From positions 1-64,000 of the forward strand of contig JABCPU010000288.1 of the NCBI GenBank assembly GCA_016800925.1: DNA of 64,000 nt, written 5' to 3'. The notes under the pieces are model-generated. The model searched no databases. It was not told the origin of the DNA and saw only the letters and a list, made by a program, of their open reading frames with translations. This DNA is from Suillus spraguei (taxonomy: Eukaryota; Basidiomycota; Agaricomycetes; Boletales; Suillaceae). This document shows positions 32,794-44,206 of the stretch, piece after piece. A program made the position numbers and the translations under genes. Within the stretch, counting starts at the first letter, position 1. Each line of letters opens with the position of its first letter.

Positions 32794-33212
32794 ACTGGCA
32801 AAACCTGGAGCTTTAGTACAAAGTGTAAAAATTGCGAATTTTGACTAGTTTCAGTCAATAGGTTTAGCACTTTTTGTCCTAACAATGAATTTTAATAAGC
32901 TTTGAGTATACACTAGGGTTCAGTGTTTGAGGTTGAACTAAAGAAAAAGACTTGATGAAAATGTTTGTTGACACTAAGGCTTAGTGTTGATGTTCAACTA
33001 AAGAAAAGACTCAGTGAAATTTTTGTGATACATTCTGTGAGTTCTGTGGATCTGTGGCACTGTGACACTGGAGATCCTGTGAATCTGTGGAACACTGTGA
33101 GATTCTGTGGCTCTGTGGCTCTGGGGTCCTGGGATTCTGTGATGTCTGTGACACTGTGAGAATCTGTGAGAAAAGCCAAAGTTTGTGTAAGGTTTGGTAG
33201 TTTACTGATGTA
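32794..33212 (-). repeat. Dispersed repeat Z, copy 2
   Basis: Reverse complement of 20344-20776: it starts CATATTTTGACTGG, passes through the aactaaagaaaa block and the tctgtgg words, and ends TTTACTGATGT. It lies inside the remnant of the alpha-kinase gene. Confidence 0.75.
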
Positions 33213-33644
33213 TGTATTCAGCACTCACCTAGATGTAAGTATCTAAGTTTCAGACTGAAAACATTCATTTCTACTCAATCCCCACCCTACCAATTAACAA
33301 CCTCTTAAAGTGTACCCAGTACCATGCATTTTCTATAGACAATGCTGATTTGTCAGTGGGCTATGTGACTGTCGACATGTCCCTTGAGGGTCGCATCAGC
33401 ATAGGTCGATTCAAAACCATGTGTAGGATGGCTGACATTGATGTTGCCTCCTACTTCAGGTCTTGGGTCCAGGGCATAGCATGATGTTGTCATGAAACAT
33501 CCATTCTACAAGGTATATCCTAAGGGCAGGCCAGCCAGTTTGGATTACAGAATTAGACACTTCGCCACTTGTGGATGAGTTACCCAAGTTATTCAGGGAA
33601 GCGAATGTTCTATACTGGGCAAAGGCTCTATTGGGTCTGTTAGA

Positions 33645-34165
33645 TTCTGCATCTGATAGCCCCTATCCAGAAGAAGATAGAGATATCCAGAAGTATTTCC
33701 GGTCATGTGACCTGTCATCTGGATTAGGTTACTCCTCTTAAATCACCGGACTTTCTGTCAAGTAGACTAATACTCATCCATAAAATGATAGCATAGTGTA
33801 CAGCTACTTACTGCAGACTCCATCATATCATTGGAGATGATGATGGAAATACTCCATACATATTTAGTATAAGAACAACATGTAAACTACAAGTTAAAGT
33901 GTCGAAATAAGAAATCTATTCTGTACCAAAGTTACTCTACTCCTATAAACTGGATTTCCAAAATCCTTTCCAGTTCCTAACTTAGTTTGCTCTTCCAGAA
34001 CCCCTATTTTTGGAATACATCTGGAAAATATCTCCAGAACCTTCTCTGGAAATCCTTCAGATTCCCTTCGGAAACTTCATTGGAAACTCATCTGGAAACC
34101 CTCCAGATTCTTTTCTCCATATACTCCAGCAATAACTTTATCAGTGTCTCGTCTAAAATCTTATT
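33645..34165. mobile_element. Unidentified insertion in the alpha-kinase pseudogene
   Basis: The kinase protein sequence stops at about 33640 (AKALLG) and resumes at about 34170 (HAVAGAAEPPPFNIP). The 0.5 kb between has no coding similarity, carries many ctggaaa/ccagaa words, starts near TGTTAGATTCTG and may be a solo LTR. No clear target duplication was found. Confidence 0.4.
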
Positions 34166-34701
34166 ACCATGCTGTGGCAGGTGCAGCTGAGCCTCCACCA
34201 TTCAATATTCCCCATGTGTGCTTTGTTGAAGCCGGTCTGGCACTATCATACTGTCAAGATAGCAGCAAACCTGCATTCAAGGCTGCATCAGCGTGTGCAG
34301 GTTTTCTTCTCAAGGAAGTTATTGATGGTGGATTGAGGATTTCGTCAAATACATTCATAACATGGACCCTGACCCATTGCTTGATCCAGATGAATTTGGG
34401 TATGACTTCATGTTGTTTCTTGCCTTCACACAACATATGCAATATGTGAAGATGGGTGGGCTGGTCTTTATCTCTGACTATCAAGGTATGTACTTTATGT
34501 TTATGCATTGTGCACCAGCAATTCTGACATTGAAATCAAACAGGCAATACCAAGCTGCTGACTGATCCACAAATTATGACACACCCTTCAGTTAGTGACA
34601 GCAAAGACATCTTTGAGGGGGGCATAATATTAAAAAGGCAGTCAGTGAATTTGAGACTTGCCACATTTGCAACCACTTCTGCAAATGGCCAGGGTTTGAA
34701 C

Positions 34702-35011
34702 TGACAAAACTAAGTAAAAGCGGCATATACCATGCTCAGCTGCTATCCAAAGGAAGGATGAGAGAACGACTGAGGGAAAATTACATGACAAGGGTCCATT
34801 ATATGATAGGAACAAGCTCACTAAGACACCATGAGGCTTGCTTGAGAAATCCCTAACCTCTCCACTATTATGTGTGCACCCGAGCACCTCAAGGCGCACT
34901 TAAGCATGTATGCAATTAAGCATGATGAAGCATGACAAAACGTGAAAGGTGCGGGAAAAGCGCAGTGAGGTGCACACTTTGCCAAAGGTGTGAACTCATC
35001 TGGTTTTGTCA
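34702..35011 (-). repeat. Copia 3' LTR (310 bp)
   Basis: Starts TGACAAAACTAAG on the plus strand and ends GGTTTTGTCA. Compared with the 5' LTR it has lost many CpGs (catgatgaagcatgac where the 5' LTR has cgctatgtagcgcaac). Confidence 0.9.
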
Positions 35012-35148
35012 CTCCCACTCAAGCGAAGTCGCAGACCCATGGCCTTAGTGAATTTCCAATGCTTGTCATGAATTAGTGGTTTTGTGAGGATGTCTGCCAC
35101 TCATGTCATCTGTTGGGATGTAATGTATGACTGCTTTGCCTTTTGCCA

Positions 35149-36575
35149 CTAGATCATTGCGCATGTGCATGCATGGAATTGCGCATCTTTGGTAAGAATG
35201 ATGGCTGCTTGATTATTGCAGTGGAGTATGGTGGGTGCACCTTGCTTTTCACCAACTTCAGCAAAGAATGTGTGAAGCCAGGTGAGATGCTGTCCTGCAT
35301 TGCTGAGTCCAATGTATTCAGATTCAGTGGTGGAAAGCACAACCATGCTTTGTCATTTGCTTGCCCAAGATATGGCACCGCAGTTTGTGATGAAGGTGTG
35401 ACCTTATGTGGAGCACGAAGTATCTAACTCGCCGACCAGTCTGCATCTGATAAAATAGCCATGGAAGTCCATGTCCATTTGCACATCAGTTCCATCATAG
35501 GTTAGTTCCATGTCCATGTGGCTTTGAGGTAGTGAAGTACGTGCTTTGCAGCCTCCCAATGTGAGGATTTTGGTGCAGCGCTGAAGTGGCTAAGTACTCC
35601 CACTGCATATGCATGTTGGGGCGTGTGCCAAGCATGGTGTACATGAGTGAGCCAATGACAGATAAGTATGACACTTTACGACCTTCAATTGTGATCTCAT
35701 GGTGCATGGAGTTGTCTCCTTCCTGGTCCATGGTGAGTTTGAGCCCATGCGCCATGGGAGTCCAGATAGGTTTGCATTCAGCCATGCCAGTGTGCTGCAA
35801 GACAGTGTCTATATATTGCGCTGCCTAGTGCGATTTTGCATGCCTTGCGATTGCGCTGAATCTCAATGCTGAGGATGAACTTTGCCTCTCCTAGATCATG
35901 CATGTTGAATTGTGCTGAGAGCTTGTGCTTAACAGAATCCATGAAGGTGCACGTAGATGCAGTGAGCAGCAGGTCATCAACATAGACAACTAGGAAACAG
36001 ACTTGCCCTTTTTCACGAAGAATGTACAGGCATATTTCTGCATCTAAGTGCATAAAGCCTATCTCACCAAGTTTGCGATCAAGTGTCTTGTTCCAGGTGC
36101 ACCCTGATTGCTTCAGACCATACAGTGAGCACTTCAATTTCCAGCAGTACCCTGGTTGGATTGGAATGCCTTCGGTGGAAGTAGGTAGAGCTGCTCTTCC
36201 AATTCGCCATTCAAGTATGCTGTGGAAACATCCATCTGATCAAGTTCAAGGTCGTGTTTTGCAGCTAACAACATGATTATGCGAATGGATTTCAGGTTTT
36301 GTGATGGGTGCAAAAACTTCCTGATAGTCCACACCTTCATGCTGCATGAAACCATGTGCAACTATGCAGAGTTTGTAGCAATCAACATTTCTGTTTTGAT
36401 CAAGTTTGATGCAGAAAACTGGCTTTGAGGTGATAGGCTTGACACCTTTAGGAATGGCACTTTTTCATAAACCTGATTCAAGTTTAGACTTAATAATTCC
36501 TCCTCCAGAGCAGAGCGCCACAGATGTCCACATGTAGTCAACCATGATCGCCTTGCGCCCTTTGGGGTGAAACTT
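35149..36575 (-). pseudogene. Copia reverse transcriptase and RNase H region
   Basis: On the minus strand: KFHPKGRKAIMVDY (end of the integrase side), then RIIMLLAAKHDLELDQMDVS with TAYLNGELEEQLYL, CSLYGLKQSGCTWNKTL, and the catalytic VYVDDLLLTA (polymerase Asp pair). SAQFNMHDLGEAKFILSIEI follows, then MYTMLGTRPNM, and finally the RNase H segment STTESEYIGLSNAGQH with FFAEVGEKQGAPTILHCNN. These fragments are in different frames (breaks near 36130, 35800 and 35490), so no full enzyme can be made. Confidence 0.88.
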
Positions 36576-36585
36576 TCCTTTGTGC

Positions 36586-38027
36586 TGTCTTCTTAGAATA
36601 TGAAAAACAGAAAAGTTCACTGAATTTCAATATTCTCCACGTCAACAGTTCAGACAAATACCAATGGTTGATAACGTAGTCGTTCGTGGGGAAAAGGGCA
36701 AACAACTCTTTCTTGTCTTTGTTTGATCAAAGGACAGGGGATAAAATCAGTAACTGGCGCGATGCAGTGCTTGTGATTTTATAAGATGATGTACAGACTT
36801 GTGATGATAATGATGTGATGATGATGATGAGATGTATGTATGTTGATATGTGAATGATGCTACTCCTAACTCTCACTAATTAATGGAGTCAACTAAGCCA
36901 TCTAGCACTGATCAGACTATTCAATATGTCACTTCAAACCAACTCTCTGCTGCTCAGGCACTTCACGATGAGTATGACGCAGAGTACACCCTCTTGATGT
37001 AGTCTTAAGTGGCCAAGCTATTGATATTGTTGAATGACTGCTAGTCTTATTGTCCTCCCTAATTAACTAATGAAATATATGAATGCAATATTCTCCCCAC
37101 AGAAATGTGTTCTGTGTTGTCAAGAGAACTAGATATTGTTGAACACTAGATGACTAGTAACCTTGCACTAGCTAGTGTGAGAATGTGTGATGATTTGGTG
37201 GCTTGCTGATGTGTCTGTATGTTGTGAGAAATAATGTCCAAAGACTGGAGTGAAATAACTTAATGTTTCACTCAGTATGCTCGCTTAATGCTTAGATTCA
37301 CACTTATTATATTGGGTAATATATAATTTATTAGAGGGGCTCCTTGGCCTACCCTCCTCTGAGTGTGAGAAACTATTGCCTGACTAGTGTACTGGTCACT
37401 GGTGTGATGATTGTTGACAAGACTGTTTTTCTTTCAGAGGGGAAAGTAGGCTCCTTATATATTATTCTACAGGTGGCTATACATACTACCATACAAGGAA
37501 AAATGACTCATAATGACTCAGTATGACTCACCAAGAATGGCTGTGCTTAGCTGTGCTAGGCTATGCTTGGCTATGCTAGGCTGTGCTACTGATACTAATG
37601 TAAACTACTGTATCTATGGAATCTTCCAGAATGTCATAGAATTCTCTCCTTAGGCTGGTCACATGACTGATCACATGATTGATTACATAACTCTGTCTTT
37701 CATCAGCACTGTTCAAATATCAATTTCTTCAACATCACAATGTTTTAATGTTTTCACAAAACATTGCATAAGTAGGTTAAAGTTTGAAAAAGGAAAAACA
37801 TAAGGCATGGGAAGTATTGGTATAATGGGAAAGCTATGTTAAATAAGTATTATTTTCCAACAGATAAGTGCATAGAAATGATTGTAGGCTTGGAAAATAC
37901 TCCAATAAATTCTTGTAAGGTTCCGAAAGGTATAGAAAATTATAGGGAAAATTATGGGGTATAGTATGGAATGTGGTAGACTAAAATGCAGTCATGATCA
38001 TGTACAAAACAGGTTTCGTGCGTGTCA
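36586..38027 (-). mobile_element. Solo LTR Y inside Copia pol (1442 bp)
   Basis: On the minus strand it starts TGACACGCACGAAACC and ends CTAAGAAGACA, as LTR X does. The 4 bp flanks are GCGC (minus strand, 5' side) and GCAC (3' side), a duplication with one mismatch. It splits the Copia polyprotein between IPKNKR and KFHPKGRKA. No gene lies inside. Confidence 0.85.
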
Positions 38028-39300
38028 GCGCTTGTTTTTTGGTATGAGCGCATATGCAGGGCATCCAAATGGGTGGAAGAAAGAAGGGTCCGCATTCCAA
38101 TTGAACAGTGTTTCATATGGCATCTTCCCTTTTATGCCTGCAGCTGGGCTGCAGCCTGTGATGTAGGCAGTGGTTGACATTGCATCCACCCAGAAAGATT
38201 TTGGCAACTTGGATTCTTCCAGCATGGCTGTAGCAAGTGTCAAGAGTGTTTGATTCATGCACTCTGTGATGCCATTTTGCTCTGGGGTGTCCACTGCAGT
38301 GGTTTCAAGTATGGTGCCATTGGTGTGGAGTTCCTCACACATGTTTTTACCAGTGTATTCCCCTCCACCATCGCTGCACATAAATTCAGTGTGAAGCGTG
38401 GAAAAGCACTCTTCATGGACTTCAGAGTGGAAGAATATTTGAACATCTTTCTTTCATTGCTTGCACTGCTCGAGTACGTCGCTCTTGCACTTCAGGAAAT
38501 AGATCCAAGGGAATCTGGAATAATCATCGACAATGACCATCCATAGTGGAATCTTTCACACGATTTAGGGGTAATTGGCCCACCTACATCTGTGTGGATG
38601 ATTTGGATGGCGCATGTTGTGTGCACACTGGTTGCAAGTTGGAATGGAAGTTTCTTCATCTTCCCTAGCGTGCACGGCTTGCAGAAGGTAGGTTGTCCAG
38701 TGATAACGTCAATCCCAGAAAGTTGGCCATTTGCCATCATGTGCTGTATGCAATCCATGCCTATGTGTCCCATTCTTCAGTGAAGGAGGTTTATATCCAC
38801 TGTCATGAGCACTTGATCTGTGAAGGTGAGTGGAGTGCCTTTGACATGATACAGGCCACTCTTATGCTTTGCAGTTAAGACAAGGCTTGCGCCTTTGTAG
38901 ACTCCACACTTATCCGTTGAGGCATCAAAGCATGTGGACAGTCCATGGTGCGCAAGTTTGGAGACTGATATGAGTAATATCGTGAAAGCTGGCACATGCA
39001 GTATATTGGATAGTTTAACATTATACACCTGCCCTCATATAGTGGTGCGAAAGGTGACGGTTCCTTTTCCAATTGTGTCCACTGTGGAGTCATCGCCAAA
39101 ACTGATCTTTTGTGCTGGATGGATTGTGTGATATGTTCCTGGTTTGAACCATGTGTGATGAGGTACCTGAATCAATAATGACATCCAGGCAATCCTTAGT
39201 GGCAGACACAGAGTAAGCCTGAACATGCTTTGCCAAAGCCTTAGAGATATGTACACGTTCTCTAACTGCAGCGCTCTTAGTGTCTACTTCAGAGTCTGAG
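38028..39300 (-). pseudogene. Copia protease and integrase region
   Basis: Near 39175 the minus strand encodes a D-S-G-T-S-S-H protease active site. A frame change is followed by KISFGDDSTVDTIGKGTVTF. LSNILHVPAFTILLISVSKL is next, then the zinc-finger and pre-integrase region HIGMDCIQHMMANGQLSG with CKPCTLGKMKKLPFQ. The integrase core follows, with HTDVGGPITPKS, MCSDGGGEYTGKNMCEEL and DTPEQNGITECMNQTL giving the D, D and E positions. It ends FGCPAYALIPKNKR at the LTR Y insertion. Confidence 0.88.
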
Positions 39301-39326
39301 TCTGCAGGCGATTTCGCTTTCTTTGC

Positions 39327-40112
39327 CTAGTCCTTCTTTTTCTTCTTTCCCTCCTTGAGCGTGCAACTTTGCTCCTTCATCACATTGCAGTCTTGTGTGT
39401 CATGCATAGCTGTTTGATGTAGTGTGCACCATGTTTCAGGTTTCACACTTGCTGCAGTATGTGCGCTCAAGGTGGCAACAGGTTGGCGTGTGACCTCTGC
39501 AATGACTCTGGTCTCGATTGCATTGAAAGTGAGGTCCTTTTCTGCGATGGTATTGAGGACAGAGGAGGTGAAAGTGCGCCAGTCAGGGGTATCAGGAAGG
39601 GAGCACATAAGTGCAAATGTGATGATTCTGGAATTGATGGTGAAATTCATGCCTGTTAGGCACAACTCAAGACTGCAGAACTTTGCAATGTGGTCATTAA
39701 TCTGTGAAGCGCCATCCCACTTTAAAGCAATGAGTTGTTCAAAGATGTAGAAGGTATTGGTGATGCTCAATGTATTGTGGATTTTTATGAGTTCATCAAA
39801 GAGTGCCTTTGCTGTCACACACACTTGTGTCTTCATGAGGAGGAATCTGAGATATGGTCTTGGATGATGCCATGTGCCTTCTCATTGCACACAGCCCACA
39901 ATTCCGTCGCACCACTGGCAGTGGATATTGGGAGCGAGGCAGAGGCTGAGGTGGTGGAGATGCTAGGAGCAGCAGTGGTTGTGGCAGTTGGGTCAGGGTC
40001 TGCACCTGTGACAATGTGCAGTACTTTCTCTCTGTGAAGTATTCCAGTGATGCAAAGTTTCCATAGCTGGAAATTATCTGGGCCTGTAAGGACTGTGGTT
40101 GTGAGGGTGTCA
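39327..40112 (-). pseudogene. Copia gag region
   Basis: Two minus-strand frames join near 39833. The upstream one holds LTGPDNFQLWKLCITGIL, the usual Copia gag opening. The downstream one holds FYIFEQLIALKWDGASQIND and a zinc-knuckle-like WCTLHQTAMHDTQDC before a Lys run. A frameshift separates them. Confidence 0.8.
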
Positions 40113-40373
40113 TTGGTGAAGGACATCATGTCTGAGAGGTGTGCAACCTCATGAGTCGTTTCTGCTAGGTTGCTGGCTAGTTGGCGTAACCAGTGCTCAT
40201 AACCTGACAAAACTAAGTAAAAGTGGCGTATACTGCACTCAGCCACTATCCAAAGGAAGGATAAGAGAATGACTGAGGGAAAATTACATGACAAGGGTCC
40301 ATTATATGATAGGAACGAGCTCACTAAGACACCATGAGGCTCGCTTGAGAAATCCCTGACCTCTCCACTATTA

Positions 40374-41975
40374 CAGTAGCTCAAAAAGTGTCTGAATGTT
40401 TGTAAAAATTTGTGTAATTGCTTCACTGTGAGTCAGGGTGTGGAATATGACTAATCTATAGTGAGGTGTCAGGGAGCCCTGCTTCTCAGCTTTATTAATG
40501 TCTCCTATAGTGTGGAAGTTCACCCACACCGTGCAAATATATGGTTATTTTAATTTGATGACTCATTCAGACACTTTTTGACTTTCAGTTTGACCAACAC
40601 AATTCCTATAATTCTGATACTTTGTGTGACCTCCTTTTGCTCTAATCACTTATGCCACTCTTCTAAACATATTATCCATCCATTTCTGATATTCCTCCTT
40701 AGCTATCTTGCTCCACCCTGCTGCAACTCTGTCCTATAGCTGAAATAGCCTCTGTGGTGAATTTTAATAGGCTGTATGCAATTTCTTGAGTAATTGCCAG
40801 AGATATTTAATAAATTTGAGGTCTCAGGACTGTTCTGGCCATTATAGAACACTAATATTGTGAGTTTAAAACAATGTCATAATGAACTTCAAAGCTCACT
40901 GTATATGACAAAAGATATCTTATTCATTATATTCTAACTGGGCAGGTCATTAATGCTACTAAGTCTATCAAAATCATTGAATTCATCATCTCCACTACTC
41001 TGTCAGCTCAGACAGTCAGTAATACCCTCAAGGTGTCCAATCTCAAAGCTGTAATGCAGAATAAAACTCTCTTCTATCTCCAACTCATATAGAGACAATA
41101 TAAACTTTTGCTTTAAAGCATCAGTACTGGACTGTTAAGGACTGGAAATTGGTTATCTTGTCAGATAAGACCCAAACACATAGTAAGGGGTCATGAAGCC
41201 TGAAAATTTTGTGAAAAAAGGCTGGAGATCTACTGGAAGCAAAAGAAGTTAAACAAAGACTTATGTTTTGAGGATGAAACATGATGGTATGAGGCCACAT
41301 AGGACAAATACAATATTTTCTGTGAAATGGAGAGGATGATGAATACAGAGTGTTTCATTTCCATTTTAGATAGATGTTTGCTAAGAAGCATGTAGGAGTC
41401 ATGGATTAATAGAGAAGACACTTCCTTTCAATGAGATAATGACTCTAAGCACACCTCTAAGTTGGCCACCAATTACTTGAAGGCCACAATATTAGTATGA
41501 TATACTGACCAGTGCAGTCCCAAGACCTCAAATCTATTAAATATCTCTGGCAATTACTCAAGAAATTGCATACAGCCTATTAAAATTCACCACAGAGGCT
41601 ATTTCAGCTATAGGACAGAGTTGCAGCAGGGTGGAGCAAGATAGCTAAGGAGGAGCATCAGAAATGGATGGATAATATGTTTAGAAGAGTGGCATAAGTG
41701 ATTAGAGCAAAAGGAGGTCACACAAAGTATCAGAATTATAGAGATTGTGTTGGTCAAACTGAAAGTCAAAAAGTGTCTGAATGAGTCATCAAATTAAAAT
41801 AACCATATATTTGCATGGTGTGAGTGGACTTCCACACTATAGGGAATATTAATAAAGCTGAGAAGCAGGGTTCCCTGACACCTCACTATAGATTAGTCAT
41901 ATTCCCACACCCAGACTCACAGTGAAGCAATTACACAAATTTTTACAAACATTCAGACACTTTTTTGAGCCACTG
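40374..41975 (+). mobile_element. Tc1/mariner-like element copy b, in the Copia 5' LTR
   Basis: The ends read CAGTAGCTCAAAAAGTGTC and its reverse complement, flanked by TA (40372-40373 and 41976-41977). The inverted repeats are about 489 bp per arm (40374-40862 and 41487-41975). Between them the plus strand carries a ruined Tc1-type transposase. Recognisable words include SAQTVSNTLKVSN near 41010, DWKLVILSDKT near 41140 (the first catalytic Asp), a FEDE-type segment near 41265, and QxDNDSKHTS near 41437 (second Asp). Stops occur throughout. Confidence 0.85.
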
Positions 41976-42141
41976 TATGTGTGCAACCAAGCGCCTCCGA
42001 GGCGCACTTAAGCATGTATGCAATTAAGCGCTATGTAGCGCAACAAAACGCGATGAAGTGTGGTCAAACATGAAAGGCGTGGGAAAGGCGCAGTGAGGTG
42101 CACACACTTCGCCAAAGGTGCGAACTCATCTGGTTTTGTCA

Positions 42142-42175
42142 TGAACTCCAGGAGTTTGAGGCCGGAGTAGCTTGA
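42142..42175 (+). pseudogene. Last codons of the alpha-kinase, beyond Copia
   Basis: After the second TGAAC copy the frame set by W-P-G-F-E at 34701 continues as L-Q-E-F-E-A-G-V-A and stops with TGA at 42173-42175. Family members end in a similar acidic tail, so this is the original C-terminus displaced by 7.4 kb. Confidence 0.8.
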
Positions 42176-42589
42176 ATGATACTGGTTTTCATTCAGCATA
42201 TGTTTTTTGAACAATGTATTACAGCCTTTGGTTTTCATCGCTATGTTTTTTGCATTGCTATACACTCGACTTAGATTCAAATACGCAAGTAGGTTTGCAC
42301 TGATCAACACAAGTAAATACACTAGTACGATGCTCAAGGTCCGATTTCCATATGAGGCTATACTTGCTTAATAATTGAGCACGAGTGTCCGGCTTTCCAT
42401 AGTGTCCTGTCTCCCCATTCTCAACGTTCTATGTCGGCTCAATACGCTTGTCATCAGCCGTCACCCCAGCCTAGCGTCAAGTTTGATATCATGGAACTTT
42501 GAATACTATTTTTGTGCGATATGAAATGATATGTGTGTCATTCCTGGCTCTTTGGTGACTCATGAGAGTGATGTGTAGAAATCTCCCTA
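42176..42589. other. Former 3' flank of the alpha-kinase gene; no gene seen
   Basis: AT-rich sequence without a supported frame. At 42364-42406 it shares a segment of about 40 bp with 25038-25080 in reverse orientation (tgcttaataattgagcacga, then gtgtcc and ggctttccata). Confidence 0.4.
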
Positions 42590-42861
42590 CATCAGGAAAT
42601 TCACACATTCCTTAACATGCTTAATCAGCTTAACTCACTTATCTCAAAACTTGTTTGCTCTCTCTCACATCATTCACCTGGCATATCTTATATTTTTTGA
42701 GTGCGAAATACAATAAACATGTATATTAATATATCTCAACTTTTATTTTCTGAATTCATTCACATTGAAATTTTGGACAAGTAGATTCAATTTCACCAAG
42801 GCAGTTAAGTGTAAATAAGTCCGCATAAGGGCACGTCAAGGAATGTGTGAATTTCCTGATG
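42590..42861. mobile_element. MITE family B, copy 2 (272 bp)
   Basis: CATCAGGAAATTCACACATT at the left and its reverse complement at the right, flanked by TA on both sides. It is the reverse complement of 4169-4439 with few changes, which implies that both copies derive from recent activity. Confidence 0.85.
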
Positions 42862-43074
42862 TAAGTGACTCGTCTAATTTGCCAGTGAACGCACTTAGCG
42901 CCCAGTAAATAATTCATCGCCATCGAAGTAAGCTGACATAGTGTACAAGTGCTCTTCCAAACCACAAATACAGCTTATTGACATCACTGTCTCCGTCGTT
43001 CTGCACGATAGCGCTCTGCAAGATATCTGCAAGCAATTCTTAGCATCGGCAGATACAAGGCAGCACTATCCTGC

Positions 43075-43966
43075 TCACCCTTCGCCACCCCAAAGCGTGA
43101 ACAGGCCGAATGCAACAACGGTGACAACATCCCGGTTCCACTTAGACTTGTGCCAGTTTGCATAACTATAATACCCTACTGCTCCAAGAATCGCTGTGTT
43201 TACTAAAAGGGGGGGATGAACATAAGAGATCGACAGATGGCTTTTCACTGACCTAGTCCAACAAAACCGCCCAGGACACCTGGACGAAAAACGTGCTCTC
43301 GAAGTTGCTTGTAGATAATGGTGCCTTCCTCACGCGCACGTCGTTCTTCCTGGCGGCCGATAGGGGTCTGCCGATACTTCTCCGCTGCGTAGCCTTCAGT
43401 CCCAATCAATAACAGTGCTCCTGCCGCTGCCGAGCTGATGGCAGTGAAATTTCGACGAAGACTAGGTTTTGTATAGAACCCATAGCCCACGCCAAACAGA
43501 AGGCCGACATTCACTTTGGGACTACATTGTCAACCATGCCAAATTCGAAAAAAAGACCATACCCAGGGAAATGATACTACCAGCAACACGTGGACGAAAC
43601 AAATAGTTTTTTGTAATCTTCCACAAAAAAATGCCTTCTGCCTGAGCCTCTTGAAGGTGCCTATTCCTTTTACTTCTCACTGCTTTCCTGCCTGGGTCGC
43701 CGAGATCATCGTCAATATCTTCTGGAACACATATGTCGGATGTGCATGTCGCAGGGTTCTCTTTAGAATCACTGGAAACGACATTTACTTTGGAAGTATT
43801 GTCGATGACGTTACTTGCAGAGGAGCGTTCGGTCGTGAGGAGCGCAGGATCCGGACGAGGCTGAGGTGCATGGTGAGCACGGCACAGTAGTATTCTAAAT
43901 TTCACAAGTACATACCTGCTCAGACGAGGGACAAGCATTGTGAGCAGCAACGGAGGCGTAGGACAT
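43075..43966 (-). CDS. Small multi-pass membrane protein, possibly mitochondrial outer membrane OM14-like
   Basis: Four exons (43966-43916, 43860-43563, 43513-43253, 43202-43075) with 49-55 bp introns give a clean 245-residue protein. It starts MSYASVAAHNACPSSEQ and ends LWGGEG. Residues 1-90 are polar and probably disordered. Then two similar units follow, each a basic amphipathic stretch (LFRPRVAGSIISLVNVGLL; VFRPGVLGGFVGLVNTAIL) leading into a hydrophobic helix with a YGFYTK or YYSYANW end, plus a further hydrophobic segment before EGYAAEKYRQTP. That suggests about three to four membrane spans from a duplicated unit. I recall the LVN-GLL and WGGEG pattern from fungal proteins assigned to the OM14 C-terminal family, but this is not certain. 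The start was chosen because only this ATG splices in frame. Confidence 0.7.
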
Positions 43967-44206
43967 GTTATATAGGAGTCGTCGAAGGTTGGTTCAGAAA
44001 CTAGAATATTCAACGTGAAAGACGGTCTCATGTTTTTGGGAGGCAGCATGACGTCACTTCACTGCGTCATAGGAGACACCTGTATAATTAATTGTACTAC
44101 TGTGGCTCTAACGGAAAAATACGTTATGTACTAGTGATTCATGAAGGTGCATCCTGTAAGAGGGAGTACGGAAGCGACAGTAGTCCATAAAAAGGTCAGA
44201 CAAAAT

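Larger units (their letters stand above)
31852..34701 (+). pseudogene. Alpha-type protein kinase gene, broken by insertions
   Basis: Pieces in order on the plus strand: QRWAKLAYATPGGAMAETIS; ICKGKKDVDAQIDAPG with LAMETVLPKLHVFDG and a stop (32084-32190). At 33344 onward come DLSVGYVTVDMSLEGRISIG, then ELPKLFREANVLYWAKALLG (33577-33640). After an insertion there are AEPPPFNIPHVCFVEAGLAL and YIHNMDPDPLLDPDEFGYD, FTQHMQYVKMGGLVFISDYQ, an intron (about 34485-34543), then TDPQIMTHPSVSDSKDIFEG. The final exon ends CHICNHFCKWPGFE at 34701, where Copia enters. The GGLVFISDYQG and C-N-x-F-C-K-W zinc motifs are hallmarks of the eukaryotic alpha-kinase fold, a Ser/Thr kinase. A run of five Gs after GAG near 34616 shifts the frame by one. 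Confidence 0.85.
34702..42141 (-). mobile_element. Ty1/Copia retrotransposon (7.4 kb with insertions)
   Basis: The LTRs start and end with the inverted words TGACAAAAC / GTTTTGTCA: 3' LTR 34702-35011 and 5' LTR 40205-42141 (about 333 bp once the Tc1-like element is removed). A perfect TGAAC duplication lies at 34697-34701 and 42142-42146. Minus-strand order is gag, protease, integrase, reverse transcriptase, RNase H, which is Copia order. The element is split by solo LTR Y (36586-38027) between integrase and RT, and by a Tc1-like element (40374-41975) in the 5' LTR. Several frameshifts make it non-autonomous. Confidence 0.92.
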
